Shown piece by piece: positions 25,677-34,826 of a DNA stretch of 64,000 bases; position 1 is the first letter of the stretch, and every line of letters begins with the position of its first letter. The notes under the pieces are model-generated. The model was not told the DNA's origin and did not search any database. It saw nothing but the letters and a program-made list of their open reading frames with translations. The stretch is from positions 1 to 64,000 of the forward strand of contig JACUUC010000002.1 of assembly GCA_014859445.1 (NCBI GenBank), given 5' to 3'. This DNA comes from Bacterioplanes sp. (GTDB lineage Bacteria; Pseudomonadota; Gammaproteobacteria; Pseudomonadales; Oceanobacteraceae). The translations under genes and the position numbers were made by a program.

Positions 25677-25703
25677 AAGCAGTCGCTACAACAGTGACTG
25701 CTT
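25677..25703 (+). terminator. Terminator after tatC
   Basis: AAGCAGTCGCT (25677-25687) pairs with AGTGACTGCTT (25693-25703) over 11 bp including one G-U, with loop ACAAC. There is no pure T run, but it lies 16 bases past the tatC stop and before an opposing gene. Confidence 0.55.
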
Positions 25704-25763
25704 GTGCTGTTAAGCGGTGATAGAAAACGAAATACGCGCTCTGTGGGCCGCGGTCGTTATCTG

Positions 25764-25949
25764 TCAGGCTTCTTCAAAATAGTAGTTTTCTAGATCGCGC
25801 TCTAAGCGCTTGCGCTCAAGATGCGCTTCGATGGCGCGTCGTGCCATGAGTTTTTTTGACATCTGGCTTTCTTTGTTGACGACGACATTGCCTTTTCCGT
25901 CGAATGAGACCACTTCTTCGTGGGCTTCAAATTTAACCGCTGCTTCCAT
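25764..25949 (-). CDS. Small PA3496-like protein
   Basis: A 61-residue, highly charged protein. The C-terminal half, ARRAIEAHLERKRLERDLE, is a long Arg/Glu-rich helix like that of the PA3496 family (putative envelope-integrity proteins of pseudomonads). AAGGAA lies eight bases before the ATG, which supports translation. No signal peptide or membrane segment. Function unknown; the family match is by eye and moderate. Confidence 0.55.
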   Translation of the reverse strand: MEAAVKFEAHEEVVSFDGKGNVVVNKESQMSKKLMARRAIEAHLERKRLERDLENYYFEEA

Positions 25950-26112
25950 GATGATTTCCTTATTTTGTGTTTGAGAACGATTGATTGACCACGATAGTCG
26001 TAGTCGGTTCTCTGATTATTGTTGTTATTGGTTGCAAAATAATGACAGCAAAGCCCGTCTAAGCCAAGGTGTCTACTACGCCAATCTGCTGACTTTTGGC
26101 GTGTTTGGCCAG

Positions 26113-26964
26113 TCAGTCGTCTAAGCGAAGTGAGGTGATACTGCGTTTAATGGCATTCAGGTGAGCTGCAAACTCAGGCCCACGTCGTTGCGTGACCGCG
26201 ACCGCTAACATATCAATGACCATTAAGTGTGCAATGCGTGACGTCATGGGTGTGAATTGAGACGTGTCTTCGCTAATGTTGATGTGGATGGGTAGGTTGG
26301 CTTGTTGGCTTAGATAAGTATTGGCGGGTGCTAAGCTAATAACCTGAGCACCATGCTGCTGGGCTAACTGAACGGAATGCAGTAAGTCTTTGGTGCGGCC
26401 GCTTTGTGAAATTGCCACGACCACATCATCTTGTCCTAAGGTAACGGCGGACATGGCTTGCATGTGCGGGTCACTGTAAGCCGCTGTGGCGACTTGCAAA
26501 CGAAAGAACTTATGTTGTGCATCAATTGCCACGGCACCGGATGCGCCGAAACCATAAAACTCCACTCGTCGTGCCTGGCTGAGGGCTTTAACGGCCGCAG
26601 CCACTTGATCGGAAAGCAAATGGGCTTTCACTTGATGCAGTCGTTGAATGGTGGTGTCGGCAATTTTTTGGCAAATATCATCAATGCTATCGTCCGCGAC
26701 GATCGCAAATTGACCAATGTTGTTGGCGATGGCCATTTCTTGCGCAATGCGCACTTTAAATTCTTGAAAACCATTACAGCCGATGGCACGACAAAAACGC
26801 ACGATGGTGGGTTCGCTGACTTGCGCTTCTTGTGCTAAGTCGACAATGCGCATGTGCATGACATGCTCGGGGGCTGCCAGCACGTACTCGGCGACTTTGC
26901 GCTCAGATTTGCGCAGGTCGGGTATTGCCGTCGTAATTTCGACTAATATAGGGCGATTGCTCAC
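26113..26964 (-). CDS. HexR/RpiR-family transcriptional regulator
   Basis: A 283-residue regulator with an N-terminal RpiR helix-turn-helix (LRKSERKVAEYVLAAPEHV, then VSEPTIVRFCRAIGCNGFQEFK) and a C-terminal SIS phosphosugar-binding domain (about 120-260: FYGFGASGAVAIDAQHKFF, SQSGRTKDL). Overall layout and motifs are close to HexR, which represses glucose and Entner-Doudoroff genes and is released by KDPG. The central-carbon targets are not in this window. It faces away from the chemoreceptor gene across a 165 bp gap. Confidence 0.8.
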   Translation of the reverse strand: MSNRPILVEITTAIPDLRKSERKVAEYVLAAPEHVMHMRIVDLAQEAQVSEPTIVRFCRAIGCNGFQEFKVRIAQEMAIANNIGQFAIVADDSIDDICQKIADTTIQRLHQVKAHLLSDQVAAAVKALSQARRVEFYGFGASGAVAIDAQHKFFRLQVATAAYSDPHMQAMSAVTLGQDDVVVAISQSGRTKDLLHSVQLAQQHGAQVISLAPANTYLSQQANLPIHINISEDTSQFTPMTSRIAHLMVIDMLAVAVTQRRGPEFAAHLNAIKRSITSLRLDD

Positions 26965-27129
26965 AACCCAGTCCTATGAAAACAGTCGCCCGATTATAGG
27001 CAAGTTGAGGTCGTTAGTAATGCACAAATCCGCAGTTAGGGTTGCTAAATGCGGAATATTTACCATACTGAATTGACTACTTTGTCGGTAATCGACAGTT
27101 TCGTCCATCATCAAGCGAACGAGGATGCT

Positions 27130-29040
27130 ATGACACTGGGTAAAAAATTCGCGTTGGCCACCACCTCTGCGTATGTGGTGTTAATGTTGGTATTCGCTAT
27201 CGTTTACTCGGTGTTATCGGTGCGCAGCATGGAGCAACAGCTGGCTGACAGTACCGAGCAAATGCGCTTAGGGATTGTGCGAGTGTTGGCCATTACCGAT
27301 CGATTGTTAACCGATCAAGTGCAAACCAGTATGCGCTTACTGCAAGAAGAAATTGCCGTACTCGGCGATGTTCGCCAAGGCGACTCTGTCTCAGTGGGCG
27401 GCCGCATGGTGTCGGATGTTTGGTTGGGTGATGACCCGCAAGCGAACAATCATTTTTTTGTTGATCAGGTCGCGGAAATTACCGGCGGCAATGTCACTAT
27501 TTTCGGCGTGCAAGGCAGCGATTTTGTGCGCATCGCCACCAACATCGTGCGCAATGGTGAACGTGCGGTAGGCACCGTGTTAGATCCGCAAGGGGCTGCG
27601 TTGCAGTCGTTGCGTCAAGGTCAGGCGTTTTACGGCATGGTGGACATTTTGGGCGTGACCAACATCACCGCCTACGAACCATTGCGTGATGCTTCTGGGC
27701 AAGTGGTGGGGGTGTTATTTGTCGGGTTTCCGGCTGACTTGAGTGTGCTAGATGAAGCCATTGGGCCACGGCGAGTGCTTGAAAGTGGTTTTTTGGCCTT
27801 GTTAGATGCGCAGCAGCAGGTGCGCGTGCAATCGCAGCACGTTACCGCCACAGAGGTACGAGCTACGTTACAGAACCCCGACTGGGAAGTCGTCGGACAT
27901 GATTTTGAGCCTTGGAATATGACGGTGATGACGGGTTATCCTCGAGCTGAACTGCATTACCAAGAATTCCAACAAGTCATGTGGGCGTTGTTATGGATTA
28001 CGATTGCAGGTGTGGTTTTACTGCTGCTGTTGATGTTTTTGATGCATCGTATTGTCGGCCGCCCGGTGGCTGAAACCGTGCATCGCTTAGAAGACATTGC
28101 CCAAGGTGATCTCAGTGTACGCTTGCATAGCGATAGTAAAGACGAGTTAGGTGACATGGCGCGTGGTTTTAATCGTATGTTGGAGCGCTTGCAAACAACC
28201 CTTCGAGACATTCATCAAGCGACCGACCAGTTGTCGACGGCGGCAGAAGAATTATCCGCCAATGCGAATGACACCAGTGCCTCGGTGGCGGCGCAAACGG
28301 CAGAGACCGAGCAAATTGCGACAGCGATGACGCAAATGAGCGCCACGGTGGCCGAGGTCGCTCACAGCACCGATGCGGCGGCGCAATCGGCGTCGGATGC
28401 ACAGCAACAGGCCGTGACAGGGCAGCGTGTGGTGCTGGGGGCTATTCAAAGTATTGAAGGGTTGGCCAGTGACGTAGAACGTGCCGCCACCGTGATTCAT
28501 GAATTATCAAATGCCAGTGTTGATATCAGTGGCGTGCTGGATGTGATTCAGAGCGTGGCCGAGCAAACCAACTTGTTGGCACTCAATGCGGCGATTGAAG
28601 CGGCGCGCGCCGGAGAACATGGGCGCGGCTTTTCGGTGGTGGCGGATGAAGTGCGCACACTCGCCAGTCGCACTCAGCAATCCACCGAAGAAATTCAAAA
28701 AATCATTGAGCGCTTACAGAGCGAGTCAAAACGCGCGGTGGCGGTGATGGAAAGCGGACAACAAAGTGCGCACAGCAGTGTCGCGCAAGCGCATACGTCG
28801 AACGAATCCTTACAAACCATTTTGTCCGCGGTTGAGCGTATTAATGATTTGAATACCGAGGTGGCCAGTGCGGCGGAAGAACAATCAGCCGTTGCGGAAG
28901 AAATTAGCCACAATATCGTGCGCATTCGTGATGCGGCCGAGCAAAACAATGTGAATGCCGAGCAAGCTAAGCAGGCCAGCGATGAATTGGCGCGTCTGGC
29001 GGTGATGGTGCAAGAGCGCTTGCGCTTTTTCAAAGTCTAG
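27130..29040 (+). CDS. Methyl-accepting chemotaxis protein
   Basis: A 636-residue chemoreceptor. Order: transmembrane helix 1 (about 10-32), a long periplasmic sensor of the Cache type (about 35-270), transmembrane helix 2 (about 280-305), HAMP, and a cytoplasmic signalling hairpin with tip [20 protein letters not shown] (about residues 478-497). No C-terminal CheR-tethering pentapeptide is seen. The start at 27130 has GAGG just upstream; the longer frame is less likely. A chemoreceptor gene also lies near tatABC in P. aeruginosa (PA5072). Ligand unknown. Confidence 0.9.
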   Translation: MTLGKKFALATTSAYVVLMLVFAIVYSVLSVRSMEQQLADSTEQMRLGIVRVLAITDRLLTDQVQTSMRLLQEEIAVLGDVRQGDSVSVGGRMVSDVWLGDDPQANNHFFVDQVAEITGGNVTIFGVQGSDFVRIATNIVRNGERAVGTVLDPQGAALQSLRQGQAFYGMVDILGVTNITAYEPLRDASGQVVGVLFVGFPADLSVLDEAIGPRRVLESGFLALLDAQQQVRVQSQHVTATEVRATLQNPDWEVVGHDFEPWNMTVMTGYPRAELHYQEFQQVMWALLWITIAGVVLLLLLMFLMHRIVGRPVAETVHRLEDIAQGDLSVRLHSDSKDELGDMARGFNRMLERLQTTLRDIHQATDQLSTAAEELSANANDTSASVAAQTAETEQIATAMTQMSATVAEVAHSTDAAAQSASDAQQQAVTGQRVVLGAIQSIEGLASDVERAATVIHELSNASVDISGVLDVIQSVAEQTNLLALNAAIEAARAGEHGRGFSVVADEVRTLASRTQQSTEEIQKIIERLQSESKRAVAVMESGQQSAHSSVAQAHTSNESLQTILSAVERINDLNTEVASAAEEQSAVAEEISHNIVRIRDAAEQNNVNAEQAKQASDELARLAVMVQERLRFFKV

Positions 29041-29097
29041 GGTGTATAGATGTACAGCATTTGATAGACTGCTCCACCTCTGATTGGGTGGTGCGTT

Positions 29098-31329
29098 ATG
29101 GATATTTCTTTATTGTTAGATCAACTCAATGACGGCCAGCGCAATGCGGTGGCCGCCAGTTCGAAACATCAGTTGGTCTTAGCCGGTGCGGGTTCGGGTA
29201 AAACACGGGTGTTGGTGCAGCGCATTGCATGGCTGGTTAACGTGGAACGAGTGTCTCCGTTTGCCATCATGGCGGTGACCTTCACCAATAAAGCCGCCAA
29301 AGAAATGCGTGGCCGACTTGAACAACTTCTGGATGCCCCAGCCAATGCGTTGTGGGTTGGCACGTTTCACGGTCTTGCTCATCGGTTGTTAAAACAACAT
29401 TGGCGTGAAGCCAAGTTGCCACAACATTTTCAGATTCTCGATAGCGACGACCAGTTGCGTTTGATTAAACGCATCATGAAAGCCAATAACATCGACGACA
29501 GTCGCTACCCTCCCAAGCAAGTGCAGTGGATGATCAATGGTCATAAAGACGAAGGACGTCGCGCTGCTCATGTGATGCCCTCTGCCGACCCGTTTGCGCG
29601 CACGATTCAGCAGATTTATCAGTGGTACGAAGACAATTGCCAACAAAATGGATTGGTGGATTTTGGTGAGATTTTGCTGCGCGCGCATGAGCTGTGGCTG
29701 CACAATCCAGAGCTATTGGCACACTACCAACAACGGTTTCGTCATATTTTGGTGGACGAGTTTCAAGACACCAACAACATTCAGTATGCGTGGATTCGTT
29801 TGTTGGCTGGCCAGCAGGTCAGTGTCATGGCCGTGGGTGACGATGATCAATCCATTTACGGTTGGCGCGGTGCCAACATCGACAATATCCGTAATTTCCA
29901 ACACGATTTTGCCGGTGCGGAGCTGATTAAGTTGGAGCAAAACTACCGTTCGACGGCGACCATTTTGTCTGCGGCGAATGCGGTTATTGCGCATAACGAA
30001 GGCCGTCTTGGTAAAAATTTGCACACCACGGGTGCGGACGGCGAGCCGATTTTGTTGTATCGCGCGTTCAACGAACAAGACGAAGCGCGATACATTGCCG
30101 ATCAAGTCGATGCGTGGTCACGCTCGGGTCGTCAGCGCAGTGATATGGCGGTGCTGTATCGCTCGAATGCGCAGTCCCGAACCCTAGAAGAAGCGTTTTT
30201 ACGGGCAGCGATTCCCTACCGCATTTATGGTGGGCAGCGCTTTTATGATCGCTTAGAAATTAAAAACGCCATGGCGTATTTGCGTTTGTTGCTTAACCGT
30301 CAAGACGATGCCGCGATGGAGCGGGTGATTAACGTTCCGGCGCGCGCTATTGGTGAAAAAACCGTCGATACCTTGCGCACGCATGCGCGTGACCAGGGAT
30401 GCTCCATGTGGCAAGCCGCGTGTGATGTGTTGCAGCACAACGTACTGCCGAAGCGAGCCAGCAGCGCGATCCAATCCTTTGTCGATTTGGTCGATGAAAT
30501 GGCGGTGAGTGTGGACGACCTGCCGTTGCATGAGCTGGTGGATCAAATCATCAACCAAAGTGGTTTGATCGAACACCATCGCAAAGAAAAAGGCGAAAAA
30601 GGCCAAGCACGCATTGAAAACTTGGAGGAGTTAATCAACGCCGCGCGTCAGTTTGACAGTGACTTTGAATTGCCCAATCGCAACGCTGATGATGACAACG
30701 AAGCAAGTGCGGAAGAGGACTTTCCGAGCGAGGACAATACGGTGAATCGCATGGTGTTGGCTGAGTTCTTAGACAGTGCTGCGCTGGATGCCGGAGAAGG
30801 TCAAGCAGACGAGTACGACGATGCGGTGCAACTGATGACACTGCACTCGGCGAAGGGCTTGGAATTTCCACAAGTGGTGTTGAGCGGGTTAGAGGAGGGG
30901 TTATTCCCGCACAAAATGTCGATGAACGAGGCCGAAGGATTGGAAGAAGAACGTCGCTTAGCGTATGTCGGTATTACTCGAGCGATGGAGCGGTTGATCA
31001 TTACTTACGCCGAAAGCCGTCGTTTGCATGGACAAGAGAACTTCAGCACGCCGTCGCGTTTTATACGTGAAATACCGTCGGAGTTATTGCAAGAGGTGCG
31101 TTTAAAAAATTCCGTAACTCGCCCTGTGACGGCGCGTCCAGTGCACAAACAGTGGCAAGACAGCAACCTGCCTTTTGCCTTAGGCCAACGGGTGTATCAC
31201 GAGATGTTTGGTGAAGGGGTGGTGATGCAGTTTGAAGGTCAGGGGCCCGGTTTGCGCGTGCAAATCGAATTCGATGACGCCGGTAGCAAGTGGTTAGTCG
31301 CGAGTTTTGCTAAGTTAGAGGCGCTCTAG
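29098..31329 (+). CDS. uvrD: DNA helicase II UvrD
   Basis: A 743-residue superfamily 1 helicase for nucleotide-excision and mismatch repair. Motif I AGAGSGKTRVL, motif Ia TFTNKAAKEM, motif II VDEFQDTN, motif III GDDDQSIYGWRGA, motif IV QNYRSTATIL, motif V MTLHSAKGLEF and motif VI VGITRAMERL are all present. The C-terminal Tudor-like segment (FGEGVVMQFEGQG...) distinguishes UvrD from Rep. It has a G-plus-T-rich leader but no clear partner genes, and ends at a hairpin shared with rsmD. Confidence 0.94.
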   Translation: MDISLLLDQLNDGQRNAVAASSKHQLVLAGAGSGKTRVLVQRIAWLVNVERVSPFAIMAVTFTNKAAKEMRGRLEQLLDAPANALWVGTFHGLAHRLLKQHWREAKLPQHFQILDSDDQLRLIKRIMKANNIDDSRYPPKQVQWMINGHKDEGRRAAHVMPSADPFARTIQQIYQWYEDNCQQNGLVDFGEILLRAHELWLHNPELLAHYQQRFRHILVDEFQDTNNIQYAWIRLLAGQQVSVMAVGDDDQSIYGWRGANIDNIRNFQHDFAGAELIKLEQNYRSTATILSAANAVIAHNEGRLGKNLHTTGADGEPILLYRAFNEQDEARYIADQVDAWSRSGRQRSDMAVLYRSNAQSRTLEEAFLRAAIPYRIYGGQRFYDRLEIKNAMAYLRLLLNRQDDAAMERVINVPARAIGEKTVDTLRTHARDQGCSMWQAACDVLQHNVLPKRASSAIQSFVDLVDEMAVSVDDLPLHELVDQIINQSGLIEHHRKEKGEKGQARIENLEELINAARQFDSDFELPNRNADDDNEASAEEDFPSEDNTVNRMVLAEFLDSAALDAGEGQADEYDDAVQLMTLHSAKGLEFPQVVLSGLEEGLFPHKMSMNEAEGLEEERRLAYVGITRAMERLIITYAESRRLHGQENFSTPSRFIREIPSELLQEVRLKNSVTRPVTARPVHKQWQDSNLPFALGQRVYHEMFGEGVVMQFEGQGPGLRVQIEFDDAGSKWLVASFAKLEAL

Positions 31330-31343
31330 CGCAGACGTTGTCG

Positions 31344-31364
31344 AGGCTCGTGAATCACGAGCCT
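31344..31364. terminator. Terminator between uvrD and rsmD
   Basis: AGGCTCGTG (31344-31352) and CACGAGCCT (31356-31364) form a perfect 9 bp stem with loop AAT, followed on the plus strand by TGTTGGTTTT. It terminates uvrD; the rsmD stop lies at the loop (31355-31357). Confidence 0.6.
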
Positions 31365-31921
31365 TGTTGGTTTTGCACTTCGAACAAACGAAAGCAAAAT
31401 TCTTTGGTGGTTTTTTGTTTGCGCTCTAACCAGTGATTCGGCAAATTGAGTTGCAGGCTCGCTTCGTGCTCAAGATACACCAATGCCCCACTGGGTAAGT
31501 GCGTTAAGGCGTCCACTGCGGGCTGCAAAAGGTTTTGGCCAAAGGGTGGATCGAGAAACACCACATCAAACGGACGAGGATTTTGGCTCAGCCACAGCAG
31601 GGCATCTCCTGCCCATACTTCGGCATTGGTTGCGCCCAGTGTGGTGAGGTTTTCTTTTAATTGCAGAGCCGCTTTGGCATTTTTCTCTAAGAAAACCGCC
31701 TGCGCCGCGCCACGCGATAAGGCTTCAAAGCCCATCGCGCCACTGCCCGCAAAGGCATCTAACACCGTGGCGTTGTGAATATCAAACTGCAGCCAGTTAA
31801 AGACGGTTTCGCGCACGCGATCGAGTGTCGGTCGCAAACCATCGACCGCAGGAAAGCGTAAGCGACGTGAACGCCATTCACCACCAATAATGCGCAGTTG
31901 TTGTGTATTGGGTTTAGTCAC
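31355..31921 (-). CDS. rsmD: 16S rRNA (guanine966-N2)-methyltransferase RsmD
   Basis: A 188-residue SAM-dependent methyltransferase modifying G966 of 16S rRNA. IIGGEWRSRRLRFP at the N-terminus, RPTLDRVRETVFNWL, the SAM motif VLDAFAGSGAMGFEALSRGA, and the catalytic DPPF motif are visible. It overlaps the upstream gene by eight bases, so the two are co-translated. In Pseudomonas the upstream genes are M16-type peptidases. Confidence 0.94.
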   Translation of the reverse strand: MTKPNTQQLRIIGGEWRSRRLRFPAVDGLRPTLDRVRETVFNWLQFDIHNATVLDAFAGSGAMGFEALSRGAAQAVFLEKNAKAALQLKENLTTLGATNAEVWAGDALLWLSQNPRPFDVVFLDPPFGQNLLQPAVDALTHLPSGALVYLEHEASLQLNLPNHWLERKQKTTKEFCFRLFEVQNQQGS

Positions 31922-32717
31922 GCGGTTTCTCTACCAAATTTGCCAGGCACTGTTGGAAATCGACCACTTGCTGGACTTGGCTGCGAGCCAGATCGTCATA
32001 CCAGAGCGCCAGTAAGTGATAAGGGAGCTGATGGTAGGCAAGATTGCTTTGAATGTCGACTTGCCCTTCGTCAGATAATGCTCGTTGATACCAGTTTCGA
32101 CTTTGCTGACTGCGCCATGCTTGCCATTCTGCGCGATTGGGCAGCGAAGACTGCGCCAGTACCGTCGCAATATCGAGTTGGGCTTGTTGATACCAGTTAA
32201 GCCCTTGCTGTTCTGCCCACCAGACAGCGGCGCTGCGGTGCGTGGCGATGCACTGCGCTAAGCCGGGTGCGATGTGCGACGTGGTGCTGGGCCAAGGTTT
32301 GAGCTGCCATTGATGAATGACGATGGCGGCCAGCGTTTGCATGTCGTGCGCATGCCAAGGGCCATGAATGAGCAATAGCGACGCTTGGTTATGAATCGCA
32401 ACCTCTGCCGTGGCAGGGTTCAGTTGCGACAATAATTCGGACACGGCACTGTCTTTGTTGAGAGTGGCGATGAGGTATGGTCGCGTTTGATCGGGTGTGA
32501 GTAAGTAGATCTGTCCTGTTGGCAAGGCGCGACTTTGCCAATAAAGGGTAATGCCTTCATGACTTTGCCAGGTTTGCCACAACGATTCTGGCCAAGGTGC
32601 CTGACTCAGAGGCGCTAACGGAATGTCATCGGCTTCATGGTCACTGAGGTGAATCCAGCTGATCACGGCGAAACAGATCAGCATAATCGCAACGAGGGTG
32701 GGGCGACGAAAACGCAT
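31914..32717 (-). CDS. Membrane-anchored protein, possibly decayed M16-like peptidase
   Basis: A 267-residue protein with an N-terminal membrane anchor (PTLVAIMLICFAVISWI) and a periplasmic, Trp- and Gln-rich body. I do not recognise a catalytic motif: the HxxEH zinc site of M16 peptidases is absent. Two things point to that family. In Pseudomonas the space between rsmD and ftsY holds two M16 genes. Also, the C-terminal stretch SNLAYHQLPYHLLALWYDDL resembles the last helical part of M16 domains. This is inference; it could be an unrelated protein. It overlaps rsmD by eight bases and is divergent from ftsY. Confidence 0.6.
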   Translation of the reverse strand: MRFRRPTLVAIMLICFAVISWIHLSDHEADDIPLAPLSQAPWPESLWQTWQSHEGITLYWQSRALPTGQIYLLTPDQTRPYLIATLNKDSAVSELLSQLNPATAEVAIHNQASLLLIHGPWHAHDMQTLAAIVIHQWQLKPWPSTTSHIAPGLAQCIATHRSAAVWWAEQQGLNWYQQAQLDIATVLAQSSLPNRAEWQAWRSQQSRNWYQRALSDEGQVDIQSNLAYHQLPYHLLALWYDDLARSQVQQVVDFQQCLANLVEKPRD

Positions 32718-32847
32718 ACCGATTCTTATCCTATAAAACCCAATGAAACACGTAAAAAATGCAACCGATGCCTAAATTTCGGTGGCAATAGTGTTAGGAT
32801 AAAGCATTCGTAGGGGCAAGCCCTAATGCCAAGTGAGAACGTACCGC

Positions 32848-34101
32848 ATGTTTGATTTTTTAAAGCGTAAGAACAGCGACAAATCGACGGATGCTGTTGT
32901 TGATAATACACCGGTTGAGAAAAAAATCACCGCACTGGATGCCATTGCCGCCTCGGCACCGGCTCGTGAAGCCGAAGCAAAGGCGCGTGAAGAAGAACAG
33001 CAAGCGATTGCTGCGCGTTTGCACGCCGAACAAGAAGCGTTAGCGGAGCAAGCGCGCTTGGCGGAAGAAGCCCGTTTGGCCGAGCAGGTGCGTCTCGAGC
33101 AGGTTCGCGCAGAACAACTCGCTTCAACAACGACGTCTGCTAACAATCCGGTGCCTGCGCAATCCGTCGGCTTTTTCGGTCGTATTCGTCAAGGGCTACA
33201 CCGCACTCGAAGTGGTTTAACCGAAAGCTTGGCGGATTTGCTGCTGGGCAAGAAAGCCATCGATGACGATTTGTTAGAGGAACTGGAAACGCAGTTAATC
33301 ATGGCCGATGTGGGCGTGATTGCGACTCAGCAAATCATGCAACGGCTCACGGCGCGGGTGGGGCGCAAAGAATTAAAAGACTCCGATGCACTCTATCAAG
33401 CATTGATTGATGAGTTGAAAGAGATGTTGGCGGTTGCGCAAGCGCCGCTGAATATTGATAACGCCGATGGCCCCTTTGTGATTTTGATGGTCGGCATTAA
33501 TGGGGTGGGCAAAACCACCACCATTGGCAAGCTGGCGAAGCAATATCAACAGCAAGGTAAAAGCGTCATGCTGGCGGCCGGTGATACGTTCCGTGCGGCC
33601 GCGGTGGAGCAATTGCAAGTGTGGGGTGAGCGTAATCAGGTGCCTGTGATTGCGCAGCATACGGGGGCGGATTCGGCCTCTGTCCTGTTCGATGCATTGC
33701 AAGCGGCTAAGTCGCGCAACATCGATGTCTTGATTGCCGATACCGCTGGGCGCTTGCACAACAAAGACAACCTGATGCAAGAGTTGGAGAAAGTGGTGCG
33801 GGTCATGAAGAAAATCGACCCGAAGGCGCCGCATGAAGTGATGTTGGTGCTGGATGCAGGTACTGGGCAAAACGCCATTAATCAGGCCAAACAGTTTCAG
33901 CAGGTGGTGGGGGTAACGGGGTTAACGCTGACCAAGCTGGACGGCACCGCGAAAGGCGGTATTATTTTTGCCCTAGCGAATCAATTCCAATTGCCGGTAC
34001 GCTACATTGGCGTGGGCGAAGGCATCGACGATCTAAGACCGTTTGACGCCGACGAATTTACCCGCGCGTTATTTGCGACGGACAATGAATCTCACGAGTA
34101 A
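32848..34101 (+). CDS. ftsY: Signal recognition particle receptor FtsY
   Basis: A 417-residue SRP receptor GTPase that docks ribosome-nascent-chain complexes to the membrane. After a short N-terminus (MFDFLKRK) comes an Ala/Glu/Arg-rich coiled A domain to about residue 100. The N and G domains follow, with G1 GINGVGKTTT, DTAGRLHNKDNL, TKLDGTAKGG and GVGEGIDDLRPF. The start at 32848 is the family-typical MFDFLKRK. First gene of ftsY-ftsE-ftsX. Confidence 0.95.
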   Translation: MFDFLKRKNSDKSTDAVVDNTPVEKKITALDAIAASAPAREAEAKAREEEQQAIAARLHAEQEALAEQARLAEEARLAEQVRLEQVRAEQLASTTTSANNPVPAQSVGFFGRIRQGLHRTRSGLTESLADLLLGKKAIDDDLLEELETQLIMADVGVIATQQIMQRLTARVGRKELKDSDALYQALIDELKEMLAVAQAPLNIDNADGPFVILMVGINGVGKTTTIGKLAKQYQQQGKSVMLAAGDTFRAAAVEQLQVWGERNQVPVIAQHTGADSASVLFDALQAAKSRNIDVLIADTAGRLHNKDNLMQELEKVVRVMKKIDPKAPHEVMLVLDAGTGQNAINQAKQFQQVVGVTGLTLTKLDGTAKGGIIFALANQFQLPVRYIGVGEGIDDLRPFDADEFTRALFATDNESHE

Positions 34102-34112
34102 ATAGGATATCT

Positions 34113-34826
34113 ATGTCGATTCTCCCTGCGGATGTGATGGTGCGATTTGACCAGGTCGGTCGGCGTTTTCCGGGTGGGAACGACGCGCTCAGCGGCGTCA
34201 GTTTTGAATTAAAACGTGGTGAATTTGCGTTTCTTACCGGTCACAGCGGTGCAGGCAAAAGCACATTGTTAAAAATGATGATGCTGATGGATCGACCTTC
34301 GCGTGGTCGAGTCGTTGTCGATGGTCATGATTTATCCACATTACGCTCGGGACAGATTCCTTATCATCGTCGCAAAGTGGGTGTGGTGTTTCAAAATCAC
34401 CAGTTGTTATTCGATCGCACGGTGTACGACAACGTTGCGCTGCCCTTGCAAATTGCGGGTTATTCACCCATTGATGCGGCGCGGCGAGTGAGGGCGGCGC
34501 TGGATTCGGTGGGACTACTGGGTAAAGAGAAGCGAAATCCGATTGAGCTCTCGGGTGGCGAACAGCAGCGGGTAGGCATTGCCCGAGCCGTCGTGAATAA
34601 ACCCGCTTTGCTGCTGGCGGATGAGCCTACCGGTAACCTTGATCCCGAGCTATCTGAAGAAATCATGAATTTGTTTTTGCGTTTCCAGCAAGTGGGCGTC
34701 ACCGTATTGATTGCCACGCACGACATTGCCTTGATTGAGCGGATGGGGCATCGTCGCTTGATTTTGGAACATGGACAATTGGTGCAAGGTGGCTTGCCAA
34801 CGGAGGAAACGGTGTATGGCGCGTAA
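34113..34826 (+). CDS. ftsE: Cell-division ABC ATPase FtsE
   Basis: A 237-residue ATPase of the FtsEX complex, which controls septal peptidoglycan hydrolases. Walker A TGHSGAGKST, signature LSGGEQQRVGIARA and Walker B LLLADEPTGNLDP are complete. The C-terminus is longer than in E. coli by about 15 residues (LVQGGLPTEETVYGA). It starts 11 bases after ftsY and overlaps ftsX by 11 bases. Confidence 0.95.
   Translation: MSILPADVMVRFDQVGRRFPGGNDALSGVSFELKRGEFAFLTGHSGAGKSTLLKMMMLMDRPSRGRVVVDGHDLSTLRSGQIPYHRRKVGVVFQNHQLLFDRTVYDNVALPLQIAGYSPIDAARRVRAALDSVGLLGKEKRNPIELSGGEQQRVGIARAVVNKPALLLADEPTGNLDPELSEEIMNLFLRFQQVGVTVLIATHDIALIERMGHRRLILEHGQLVQGGLPTEETVYGA

Noticed and set aside
33373-33870. 165-residue minus-strand frame within ftsY
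   Set aside because: Antisense shadow of the FtsY GTPase domain, rich in His and Arg as expected of such shadows.
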